In this document: positions 1 to 7,248 of the stretch, piece by piece
Layout: each line of letters opens with the position of its first letter
Numbering within the stretch: the first letter of the stretch is position 1
DNA from: CALHVR01 sp963528625
Lineage (GTDB): Bacteria; Fusobacteriota; Fusobacteriia; Fusobacteriales; Leptotrichiaceae
Direction: 5' to 3'
NCBI GenBank assembly: GCA_963528625.1
Contig: CAURVQ010000033.1
Span: 1-12,527, forward strand
DNA length: 12,527 nt
Position numbers and translations under genes: made by a program
Notes under the pieces: model-generated
What the model was told of the DNA's origin: nothing
The model's input: the letters and a program-made list of their open reading frames with translations, nothing else
Database searches by the model: none

Positions 1-1
1 A

Positions 2-10
2 TGCTATAAT
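2..10 (+). promoter_or_regulatory. Extended -10 promoter element of sppA
   Basis: TGCTATAAT is a perfect extended -10 element (TG-N-TATAAT). It lies about 30 bases before the sppA start, so transcription would begin near base 17 and leave a leader of about 22 bases. The -35 region is outside the window, so the promoter is only half visible. Confidence 0.6.
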
Positions 11-39
11 AATTCATATTTTTAATTAGGAGTAAATTT

Positions 40-1854
40 ATGAACTTTTTTAATTTTATAAAACGATTTCTTCTCTTTACATTTAAAGAGATTTATTCTT
101 TTTTCTTAAAACTATTATTAACTATTTTTATTTTTATAGCTTTAGGAATTTGGATTACAACGACTTTAACTACAAAAAGTAAAAATTTAATAATTCAAGG
201 AAATATAAATGAAAATTATTCTTATGTTTTATTCAATGCAAACAATATTACAGAAGATAAAATTTCAAATTCGTCTATTTTGAATAATATTATTAATGAG
301 AAAAATTATAACATTTCATTTAGTGATATTATAAATAGTTTAGAATATATGAAAAAAAGCAAAAAAATTAAAGGGATTATTATTAATTTAGATGAAGTTG
401 ATTTATCTTCAACTAAAATTGAAGAATTGACAAAAAAACTGAAAGAAATAAAAAGTGATGATTTTCAGATTTATGCTATTGGCTCTAATTTAGATAACTC
501 AAATTATACTTTGGCATCTATTGCTGATGAAATCATAGTCTTTCCAACACATTCTGCCAATGTCTCTTTAACAGGCTATCATTACTCTAATTTATACTAC
601 AAAGGATTACTAAATAAATTAGGAGTTGATATGGAAATTGTAAGAATTGGAAACTATAAATCTTATGGTGAGAATTATACATCTAATACAATGTCAAAAG
701 AATTAAGAAGTGAGCTTACAAGAATTTTTGAAAACAGATATAATAATTTTGTTTCTAATATTTCAAATAACAGAAATATTGATTTTAATACGCTTAACCA
801 AGATATTTTAAATGGAAAAAATGTAAACTTATCTCCGTTTGTTGCTAGAGATAAAAAATTAGTTGATCATTTAGAATATTATAGTGATTTTTTAACAAGA
901 AAAAACATTTCTAACGATGAAGTTATTGATATTTACGATTATTATAGCGATAACAAAAATAATATTTATGATTATTTACATAGACATAATGATACTATTG
1001 CTGTTTTATTCGCAGAAGGTGATATTTTATACGATTCTATGAATGATAATTCTATAAATATTACACCAGAAAATATGTCTAAAAAAATTGATGCTTTATC
1101 AAAAATTCCAAATTTAAAAGGAATTGTTCTTCGTGTAAATTCAGGTGGTGGATCAGCATTGGCTTCCGAAATTATTTATCAAGCTCTAAAACATATAAAT
1201 ATTCCAATTTATGTTTCAATGGCTGAAACTGCAGCCTCTGGAGGGTATTATATTTCAGCTGCTGGGCAAAAAATATTTGCCGATAATGCTACAATTACAG
1301 GATCTATTGGAGTTGTTTCTATGTTTCCTAAATTTTATAACGCACAAAACAAATATGGATTCTATTCCAATACTATTTCAAAAGGAAAATATGCTGATAT
1401 GTATGATTCTTTCACTCCAATATCTAAAGAATCAAAAAATAAAATTATTGAATCAATGACTGGAACTTATAACGAATTTAAAAGTAGAGTTTCTGAATCT
1501 AGAAAAATTAATGAACAAACTCTTGAAAATTATGCTCAAGGAAAAATTTGGTTAGGAAATGAAGCGAAAGAAATTAAACTTATTGATGGTATCGCTTCCC
1601 TAGATGAAGTAATAAAAATTATGGCAAATGATTTAAAATTAGATAATCACTATAATTTAGAATATGTTTATTCGGAACTTGATTTTACAGGAACATTCAA
1701 GTTTTTAACTTCTTTCATTTTAGAAAAATTAAATATTATTTCTAAATTTGAAAATATTTATAATGCATCAAAATTAACAGATACAATAAAATTATTAGAA
1801 TCTAATGGAAATAAACCTATGTATTATTTACCTGAAAGTATCGAACTTTATTAA
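40..1854 (+). CDS. sppA: Signal peptide peptidase SppA, long (67K-type) form
   Basis: This is a membrane-anchored serine protease of family S49, which degrades signal peptides left in the membrane after signal peptidase cleavage. The 604 residues are close to E. coli SppA (618). An N-terminal hydrophobic anchor spans about residues 21-40, followed by two tandem S49 domains at about 90-280 and 318-530. The catalytic dyad is visible: the general-base lysine K207 in GNYKSYGE of the first domain and the nucleophile S400 in ETAASGGYYIS of the second, matching K209 and S409 in E. coli. GSIGV at 421-425 is also typical. AGGAG at 28-32, seven bases before the ATG, fixes the start. The gene is monocistronic, with its own promoter and terminator. 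Functionally it complements lepB in this window, though the two are not linked in an operon. Confidence 0.96.
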   Translation: MNFFNFIKRFLLFTFKEIYSFFLKLLLTIFIFIALGIWITTTLTTKSKNLIIQGNINENYSYVLFNANNITEDKISNSSILNNIINEKNYNISFSDIINSLEYMKKSKKIKGIIINLDEVDLSSTKIEELTKKLKEIKSDDFQIYAIGSNLDNSNYTLASIADEIIVFPTHSANVSLTGYHYSNLYYKGLLNKLGVDMEIVRIGNYKSYGENYTSNTMSKELRSELTRIFENRYNNFVSNISNNRNIDFNTLNQDILNGKNVNLSPFVARDKKLVDHLEYYSDFLTRKNISNDEVIDIYDYYSDNKNNIYDYLHRHNDTIAVLFAEGDILYDSMNDNSINITPENMSKKIDALSKIPNLKGIVLRVNSGGGSALASEIIYQALKHINIPIYVSMAETAASGGYYISAAGQKIFADNATITGSIGVVSMFPKFYNAQNKYGFYSNTISKGKYADMYDSFTPISKESKNKIIESMTGTYNEFKSRVSESRKINEQTLENYAQGKIWLGNEAKEIKLIDGIASLDEVIKIMANDLKLDNHYNLEYVYSELDFTGTFKFLTSFILEKLNIISKFENIYNASKLTDTIKLLESNGNKPMYYLPESIELY

Positions 1855-1860
1855 TGAAAA

Positions 1861-1900
1861 GCATCCCAAATCTCGTATACAAAATTTGGGGTGTTTTTTT
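1861..1900 (+). terminator. Intrinsic terminator of sppA
   Basis: CATCCCAAAT at 1862-1871 pairs with ATTTGGGGTG at 1884-1893 (10 bp, one G-U pair, 12-base loop). Seven T follow at 1894-1900. It begins six bases after the sppA stop codon. Confidence 0.9.
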
Positions 1901-1910
1901 CTAAATTAAC

Positions 1911-1959
1911 AAAAAAATAAAAAAAGATTGACTTCTGTATTTTACAAAAATCAATCCTT
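1911..1959 (-). terminator. Intrinsic terminator of the receiver-HAD operon
   Basis: Read on the reverse strand, the arms at 1943-1959 and 1923-1939 form a stem of about 17 bp with a three-base loop and three G-U pairs. A T-rich tail (two runs of seven T broken by one A) corresponds to plus-strand bases 1911-1925. It lies about 50 bases after the HAD stop codon. Confidence 0.88.
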
Positions 1960-2009
1960 AAAAGTTACTTAAATTAATTGTCTAAATTTTTGAGACAATA
2001 CATTTTTAT

Positions 2010-2831
2010 CTATTTTGATAAAAATAACTCTACCAATTTTTTAGCTTCCCCATCTTCACTATTTTTATCAACAGTTGGAAAATCTTTCGGCAATAAATTT
2101 TTAAGCCTTTCAATTGCATTTCCCATAGCGTATCCACAACCAACTTCTGTTAATAATTCAAAATCGTTTTCTCCATCTCCAAAACTTACTACTTCATCAA
2201 TACTTATATTCTCTTTTTCTAATAAAAATTTTGCTGCTATCGCCTTATTTGCTTTTTTTGAAAAAATTTCCATACAATGATCTAACACATAAATCAATGC
2301 TACATCTTCACTCATTTTAGAAAGTAACTCTTCTTCTAACTTTTTTAATTCTTGAGGTTCACCAAAATAAAATATCTTATGAACTTTTTTATTTAAAACT
2401 TTTTTATGTATTATCTCTTTAGGTAAATCAGTAAAATCAAAATCAATACTACTTAAGATTTGTTCTTTTTCACCCTTTATTGTATACCAATCGTTTCCAC
2501 AATAAAAATTTTGTATTATATTAGCACCATATTTTTTATAATCTATACTCAATATTGTTTCAACATCTTTTTTATTAATTGTTTCTTCTTTTATTAATTT
2601 TCCATTTTCATCATAAATCATAGCTCCATTTGATGTTATTAACGGTATTTTTATCTCTAATTCATCTAAAATAATTTTAGTTTGATTATAGTTTCGTCCT
2701 GTCGCAATATAAAATTTTATTCCTTTTTTTATAACTTCATTTACTATTTTTTTTGTATAATCTGAAGGTAAATGATTTAATCCTAACAATGTCCCATCTA
2801 AATCACTCACTACTGCCTTGTATTTTGTCAT
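2010..2831 (-). CDS. HAD-superfamily hydrolase, Cof-type (C2 cap) phosphatase
   Basis: This is a cytoplasmic Mg-dependent phosphatase of the HAD superfamily, Cof/IIB type, whose members act on sugar phosphates, nucleotides or cofactors; the substrate cannot be read from sequence. All four catalytic motifs are present: motif I DLDGT with nucleophile D10 and acid/base D12, motif II T44 in ATGR, motif III K196, and motif IV GDGEND at 218-223. The C2 cap lies at about 80-190. The 273 residues are normal for the family. The start is supported by AGGAG (plus strand 2837-2841) five bases before the ATG. It is the second gene of an operon, 14 bases after the stop of the receiver gene, and its ribosome binding site fills that gap. 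The pairing with an orphan receiver suggests shared expression but does not by itself show shared function. Confidence 0.93.
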   Translation of the reverse strand: MTKYKAVVSDLDGTLLGLNHLPSDYTKKIVNEVIKKGIKFYIATGRNYNQTKIILDELEIKIPLITSNGAMIYDENGKLIKEETINKKDVETILSIDYKKYGANIIQNFYCGNDWYTIKGEKEQILSSIDFDFTDLPKEIIHKKVLNKKVHKIFYFGEPQELKKLEEELLSKMSEDVALIYVLDHCMEIFSKKANKAIAAKFLLEKENISIDEVVSFGDGENDFELLTEVGCGYAMGNAIERLKNLLPKDFPTVDKNSEDGEAKKLVELFLSK

Positions 2832-2845
2832 TTTTGCTCCTTTTT

Positions 2846-3208
2846 CTACAAAAATAATTTTTTAAATTCTTCTATAAATTCTTCATCTGAAAATGGTTTT
2901 GATAAAAAGGCTTTAATTCCTAATTTTTCTCCTATTTTTCTATAATTTTCAAATGCTACCATCGTACTACATAACATAATTTTTGCATTTTCATCATATT
3001 TAAAAATCATTTCAGACGCTTCAAGCCCATGCATTCTAGGCATATTTATATCCATTGTTACAATTTCAGGATTTACTTTTTTATAAAGTTCTATCCCTTC
3101 AAGTCCATCTTTTGCTTCTACTACTTCATATCCTTGTTCTTCTAACAATTCTCTTATATCTTCTCTCATAAAAGCTGTATCATCTACAACTAATGCTACT
3201 TTTTTCAT
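2846..3208 (-). CDS. Single-domain response regulator receiver (CheY-like)
   Basis: This 120-residue stand-alone receiver domain has no output domain. The acidic pocket is D9-D10, the phosphoacceptor is D53 in VTMDINMP, the signalling hydroxyl is S81 in IMLCST, and the conserved lysine is K104 in LSKPF. All key residues are intact, so it should accept phosphate. The open frame extends ten codons further (ATG at 3238), but the ATG at 3208 is preferred: AGAGG lies five bases before it, the domain begins there, and the predicted transcript start is near 3240. It leads an operon with the HAD hydrolase. No histidine kinase, chemotaxis or flagellar gene is in the window, so the partner kinase and output are unknown. 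The name cheY would over-claim. Confidence 0.9.
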   Translation of the reverse strand: MKKVALVVDDTAFMREDIRELLEEQGYEVVEAKDGLEGIELYKKVNPEIVTMDINMPRMHGLEASEMIFKYDENAKIMLCSTMVAFENYRKIGEKLGIKAFLSKPFSDEEFIEEFKKLFL

Positions 3209-3246
3209 ATTGACCTCTCTTCTTTTCTCAAAAAACAATATCTTAT

Positions 3247-3274
3247 ATTATATTGATATTTTATTAAATGTCAA
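3247..3274 (-). promoter_or_regulatory. Promoter of the receiver-HAD operon
   Basis: On the reverse strand TTGACA (3274-3269) and TATAAT (3252-3247) are both perfect consensus hexamers with a 16-base spacer. This predicts a start near 3240 and a leader of about 30 bases. A 16-base palindrome at 3271-3286 overlaps the -35 box. Confidence 0.8.
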
Positions 3275-3286
3275 ATATTTATTTGA
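3271..3286. promoter_or_regulatory. Palindrome overlapping the receiver promoter -35 (possible operator)
   Basis: TCAAATA and TATTTGA form a perfect inverted repeat of 7 bp arms around TT. It overlaps four bases of the TTGACA box, a position where a bound protein would block or modulate RNA polymerase. The sequence is AT-rich, so chance is a real alternative. I recognise no regulator for it. Confidence 0.3.
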
Positions 3287-3338
3287 TTTTTTTATATTTA
3301 TTTTTGTAAAAAATTCCACTATTCCAAAACTATTATAG

Positions 3339-3367
3339 TTGATTTTATTCATAAAAAATTATATAAT
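3339..3367 (+). promoter_or_regulatory. Promoter of the methyltransferase gene
   Basis: TTGATT (3339-3344), a 17-base spacer and a perfect TATAAT (3362-3367) predict a start near 3374, about 24 bases before the ATG at 3398. It diverges from the receiver promoter, with the two -35 boxes about 64 bases apart. Confidence 0.75.
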
Positions 3368-3397
3368 ATATTATCAAGTCATATAAAAGGAGAAACT

Positions 3398-4942
3398 ATG
3401 GAAAATAACGATAAAATAAAAAAATTAGAAACAAGTTATGATGAAGTGCCTTACATTTCAAAAACATTTTTTAATACACAACCTATTAGATTAAAAACAA
3501 TTTTAAAATTATTAGATTATGATGCACCAAATATTGAAACTGCAAAAGTACTTGAAATTGGTTGCTCTTTTGGAGGAAACATCATTCCATTTGCACTTTC
3601 ATACCCTAACTCTAAAGTCACTGGAATAGATTTGTCTGAAACACAAATTAACGAAGGGAAAAAAATAATAAATCATTTAGGTATTGATAATATTGAACTT
3701 TTACACCAAAATGTTTTAGAATATGAAACTGATGAAATTTTTGACTATATAATATGTCACGGTGTTTATAGTTGGATTCCTGAAGAAGTACAAAAAGGAA
3801 TATTGAAATTAGTTAAAAAAAATCTAGCGAAAAATGGTTTAGCTCTTATTTCATATAATACTTATCCCGGATGGAAAAATTTAGAAGTTCTAAGAGATGT
3901 TATGTTATTTAGAGATAAATATTTAACTTCAAGAGGAGTTAAAATAACAAGTGAAAATAAAGTAAGTTTTGGAAGAGGAGCGTTAGAATTTTTAAAAGAT
4001 TATTCACACTTAAATAGTAGAATTAAATCGGGTATAGATGCTATGACCGACAAAAATGATTACTACATTTTGCATGAATATTATGAACTATTTAACAAGC
4101 CTTTATATCTACACGAATTTAATGAATATTTGGAAAAAAATGGTTTAAAACATATTATCGATTCAGATTTCTCAAAATCATTTCCAATGTTAAACGATGA
4201 ACTTGAAGATAAAATAAATAATGAATGTGGAGATGACTATATTACAAGAGAACAATATTTTGATTTTTTATTTGATACTCAATTTAGAAGCAGTATTATT
4301 ACACATAAAGAAAATATTAAAAATATTACTATTTCAAAACATATAAAAATTTCTAATTTAAGTAATTTACATTATAGAGGAGCTTTTAGTAAAAACGAAA
4401 ACGGTTTATATACTACAGATGATGAAACTAATGTTAGTAATGATAGAAGCCAAATTTTAGAATTTATAACAAATGTATATCCTTCAACTACAACTGTTGA
4501 TGAAATAATAGAAAATTTTAAAGAAAAAATTGATTCTCAAATTATATATCATACTATTATCAATTTAATTTATTCAAAATCTATTGAAATTTTTGATAAA
4601 GCACTAACATTGAAAACACAGAAAAAATTAAATATCTTACCTAGATATAAAAAATATTTAGAATATTTTGCGTATACAGAACATCCTATCATTAACTTTT
4701 CAAGCCGTAACGGTTTAAACATTCAAATAGGAGATCATCAAACTAAAATGCAAACAATCATTCAATCATTTAATGGAAAACAAACAGATAAAGATATTGT
4801 AAAAACATTATTACAAAAAGAAAAAAATGGAGAAATTATCGTTACTATTCCCGAAAATGAAACTTTAGAAAATGTAATAAAAGACTATGTTAAAAGCTTA
4901 AGAAATTTAATTGAAAATAATTTTTTCCACATGGAAATATAA
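3398..4942 (+). CDS. Class I SAM-dependent methyltransferase with regulatory domain (PKMT-like)
   Basis: This 514-residue cytoplasmic protein has an N-terminal Rossmann methyltransferase domain at about 45-160. SAM-binding motif I is LEIGCSFGGN (52-61), the ribose-binding acid is D78 in TGIDLS, and the post-motif segment DYIICHGVYSWIP spans 116-128. The last is a hallmark of proteins that carry a methyltransferase regulatory domain, here at about 215-300 (YYILHEYYELFNKPLYLHEF), followed by a C-terminal helical or winged-helix part. This architecture matches the family that contains the rickettsial protein-lysine methyltransferases PKMT1 and PKMT2, which modify the surface protein OmpB. Substrate identity here is inference only. 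The start is fixed by AGGAG at 3388-3392, five bases before the ATG. The gene has its own promoter and terminator, and no neighbour suggests a pathway. Confidence 0.85.
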   Translation: MENNDKIKKLETSYDEVPYISKTFFNTQPIRLKTILKLLDYDAPNIETAKVLEIGCSFGGNIIPFALSYPNSKVTGIDLSETQINEGKKIINHLGIDNIELLHQNVLEYETDEIFDYIICHGVYSWIPEEVQKGILKLVKKNLAKNGLALISYNTYPGWKNLEVLRDVMLFRDKYLTSRGVKITSENKVSFGRGALEFLKDYSHLNSRIKSGIDAMTDKNDYYILHEYYELFNKPLYLHEFNEYLEKNGLKHIIDSDFSKSFPMLNDELEDKINNECGDDYITREQYFDFLFDTQFRSSIITHKENIKNITISKHIKISNLSNLHYRGAFSKNENGLYTTDDETNVSNDRSQILEFITNVYPSTTTVDEIIENFKEKIDSQIIYHTIINLIYSKSIEIFDKALTLKTQKKLNILPRYKKYLEYFAYTEHPIINFSSRNGLNIQIGDHQTKMQTIIQSFNGKQTDKDIVKTLLQKEKNGEIIVTIPENETLENVIKDYVKSLRNLIENNFFHMEI

Positions 4943-4980
4943 AAAAAATTAGCTTTGTACAAATTGTACAAAGCTTTTTT
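4941..4980. terminator. Bidirectional intrinsic terminator between the methyltransferase and helicase genes
   Basis: AGCTTTGTACAA (4951-4962) and TTGTACAAAGCT (4964-4975) are perfect 12 bp arms. T follows on the plus strand (4975-4980) and a run of A precedes (4941-4948), which reads as T on the reverse strand. It can end both the forward methyltransferase transcript and the reverse helicase operon, whose stop lies 54 bases away. Confidence 0.9.
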
Positions 4981-5028
4981 CATATATATCTCTTATAGCA
5001 TCTAAAATTCATATATCTTTTAAAATTT

Positions 5029-7224
5029 TTAAGACAACAGTTGCATCAATTCATCATCTGTCATATCAAATAATGTTTCTGTTGATTTTCCTTCTATTAA
5101 GCTTTCACTTAATTTTCTTTTATTTTCTTGAATTTTTAGAATTTTTTCCTCAATAGTTCCCTCTGTTACAAGTTTAATTACTTGAACACTATTTTTTTGC
5201 CCTATTCTGTATGCACGATCACTCGCTTGATTTTCCACAGCAATATTCCACCAAGGATCATAATGTATAACAACATCAGCTCCAACAAGATTTAATCCTG
5301 TTCCACCAGCTTTTAGCGATATTAATACAACTTGCTTTTGTCCTGCATTAAATTTTTTACAAATTTCTTGCCTTTCTTTTGAAGGAACTCCACCATCAAT
5401 ATAAAAATATTCAATTTTTTGTTTTAATAACTCCTGTTCTATTTCTTTTAATGTTCCGACAAATTGTGAGAATATTAATAACCTATGGTCATTCTCTATA
5501 ATATCTGGAAGTAAATCTTTTAAAACTTCAATTTTTGCAATTTGTCCATCATAATCATCTTTAAATAAAACGGGAGAGTTACAAATTTGTCTTAATTTTG
5601 TAAGTATTGCAAGTATTTTTATTCTATTATTTTCTTTTTTATTAAATTTACTAATTTCTTTTTTAGCTTTTTTCACATAAGACAAATAAAGTTGTTTTTG
5701 CTCTTCACTAAGTTGAACGACAATATCTGTTTCAAACTTATCAGGTAACTCCGGTAAAACTTCTTTTTTAGTTCTTCTTAATATAAATGGTGCAATTATA
5801 TTTTTTAAATTTTCTATTTTTTTGGATTGAGGATTTATTAATACTTCTTTATAAACTTTTTTAAATTTATTTAATGTATCTAAATAACCGTGTAAGACAA
5901 AATCAAATATAGACCAAAGTTCCAATATATTATTTTCAATAGGAGTTCCTGTTAATGCAAAATTAACTTTACTATTTAATTTCATTACAGCTTTTTTTAT
6001 TTGAGATGTTACAGTTTTTATACTTTGAGCTTCATCTAATATAACTAAATCAAAATTTTTCTCCTTATAATCTTCAATATCGTTTCTTAACGCTTGATAT
6101 GTTGTAATTAAAATCCCTTTTTTATGATTTTTAATAATCTCTTTTCTTTTTCTAGCAGATCCTTCAACCAAAATTGGAATCATTCCAGAAAATTTAACAA
6201 TTTCCTCTTTCCAATTATGTAAAAGAGATGTTGGAACTACAATTATTACTAACAAATCTTTATTTTCTATCATTATCTCATTTAACATTGCAATTGTTTG
6301 TAATGTTTTTCCTAATCCCATATCATCTGCTAAAATAGCTCCAAGTCCAATGTCATACATATTTTTTAGCCAATTAAACCCTTGTTTTTGATATGAAAAT
6401 AATTCTGCTTTTATATTTTTAGGAGTAATATCTTTTTTCTCTCTTATTTGTTTAAACATTTTTTTAAATTCGGAAATTTCATCTAAATCCGTTTTTATAT
6501 TTTGAGATATTTGTGCTAATTGTAATGCTTTAATTTTTGAAATTTTATTATTTCCTATCTTTAGTCCTGAAATTGAATCAACCACTCCTAATAATTCTTC
6601 CACAGATTTATTCGCTATTTTTACTAATTCTCCACTTGATAATATTACAAATGTTTTTTCATTTTTTATCGCTTCAATGACTAAATCAACATCAACATTT
6701 TCTTTTATTCCATCAATTTCAAATTTAAAATCTAATAAATCATTTCCTAATTTTCTTACACCAAAATTTATTATAATGTTCCTTGCTTTTTTTATTGTAC
6801 TATCTAATTTTATTTTTACTTTATCACTATAATTTTCATCAATTACAGTTGATAACATTGTAAGTCCATCATAATCAATTATATAAGTTCTATCATCATC
6901 AGCAGCTAATTTTTCTAAAGCAATATTTTCAATTAACGAATCTAAAGCATCTAGTAATTCTATATTCACTTTTGGAATAAAATATTTACCTTTTTTTTCA
7001 ATAACTTGTATAACATCAGAAATTTTAACTTTTAATGAACTATTATTTCCCCATTCTTGAATATATAAATTTATATCACTAAATGTATCTATATACTGTG
7101 CCATTTTTATCTCATATTTTTTCAATAAATTTAATATATTCTCATCTTTTTTTCCTAAAAATTTATTTAATTTTATTGTTTCTATTTTTATTTCATCAAA
7201 AAATTTTCTTTCATTATCTGTCAT
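5029..7224 (-). CDS. SNF2-family DNA-dependent ATPase/helicase, split from its SWIM partner
   Basis: This is a SWI2/SNF2 superfamily 2 ATPase, presumed to translocate on double-stranded DNA and remodel protein-DNA complexes. Residues 1-265 resemble the C-terminal part of the bacterial SNF2-associated region, and the ATPase core follows. Visible motifs are Walker A DDMGLGKT (300-307), DEAQ (397-400), TGTP (425-428), motif V LKAGGTGLNL (637-646) and motif VI QASDRAYRIGQ (666-676). All appear intact. At 731 residues it lacks the N-terminal SWIM zinc finger usual in this bacterial type. That finger is encoded by the gene just upstream, in the same reading frame, separated by TAA TAG and seven sense codons. 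The ATG at 7224 is the first in frame after those stops. The nearest Shine-Dalgarno-like AGGA (7247-7244) is about 19 bases away, so translation probably relies on reinitiation. It is the last gene of the operon. Confidence 0.93.
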   Translation of the reverse strand: MTDNERKFFDEIKIETIKLNKFLGKKDENILNLLKKYEIKMAQYIDTFSDINLYIQEWGNNSSLKVKISDVIQVIEKKGKYFIPKVNIELLDALDSLIENIALEKLAADDDRTYIIDYDGLTMLSTVIDENYSDKVKIKLDSTIKKARNIIINFGVRKLGNDLLDFKFEIDGIKENVDVDLVIEAIKNEKTFVILSSGELVKIANKSVEELLGVVDSISGLKIGNNKISKIKALQLAQISQNIKTDLDEISEFKKMFKQIREKKDITPKNIKAELFSYQKQGFNWLKNMYDIGLGAILADDMGLGKTLQTIAMLNEIMIENKDLLVIIVVPTSLLHNWKEEIVKFSGMIPILVEGSARKRKEIIKNHKKGILITTYQALRNDIEDYKEKNFDLVILDEAQSIKTVTSQIKKAVMKLNSKVNFALTGTPIENNILELWSIFDFVLHGYLDTLNKFKKVYKEVLINPQSKKIENLKNIIAPFILRRTKKEVLPELPDKFETDIVVQLSEEQKQLYLSYVKKAKKEISKFNKKENNRIKILAILTKLRQICNSPVLFKDDYDGQIAKIEVLKDLLPDIIENDHRLLIFSQFVGTLKEIEQELLKQKIEYFYIDGGVPSKERQEICKKFNAGQKQVVLISLKAGGTGLNLVGADVVIHYDPWWNIAVENQASDRAYRIGQKNSVQVIKLVTEGTIEEKILKIQENKRKLSESLIEGKSTETLFDMTDDELMQLLS

Positions 7225-7248
7225 TTTATAAAACTTAACATCATCCTA

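Noticed and set aside
1211..1459. Forward open frame of 82 codons inside sppA
   Set aside because: It overlaps the catalytic region of sppA in another frame and has no supporting signals.
1978..2280. Forward open frame of about 100 codons opposite the HAD gene
   Set aside because: It is antisense to a clear HAD hydrolase, has no ribosome binding site and shows a low-complexity S/F/K-rich translation.
3209..3238. N-terminal extension of the receiver protein from the ATG at 3238
   Set aside because: It lies almost at the predicted transcript start with no ribosome binding site, while the ATG at 3208 has AGAGG at good spacing and begins the domain.
3328..3340. Short palindrome AACTA-TTA-TAGTT touching the -35 of the methyltransferase promoter
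   Set aside because: Five-base AT-rich arms are expected by chance in this DNA; not strong enough to call an operator.
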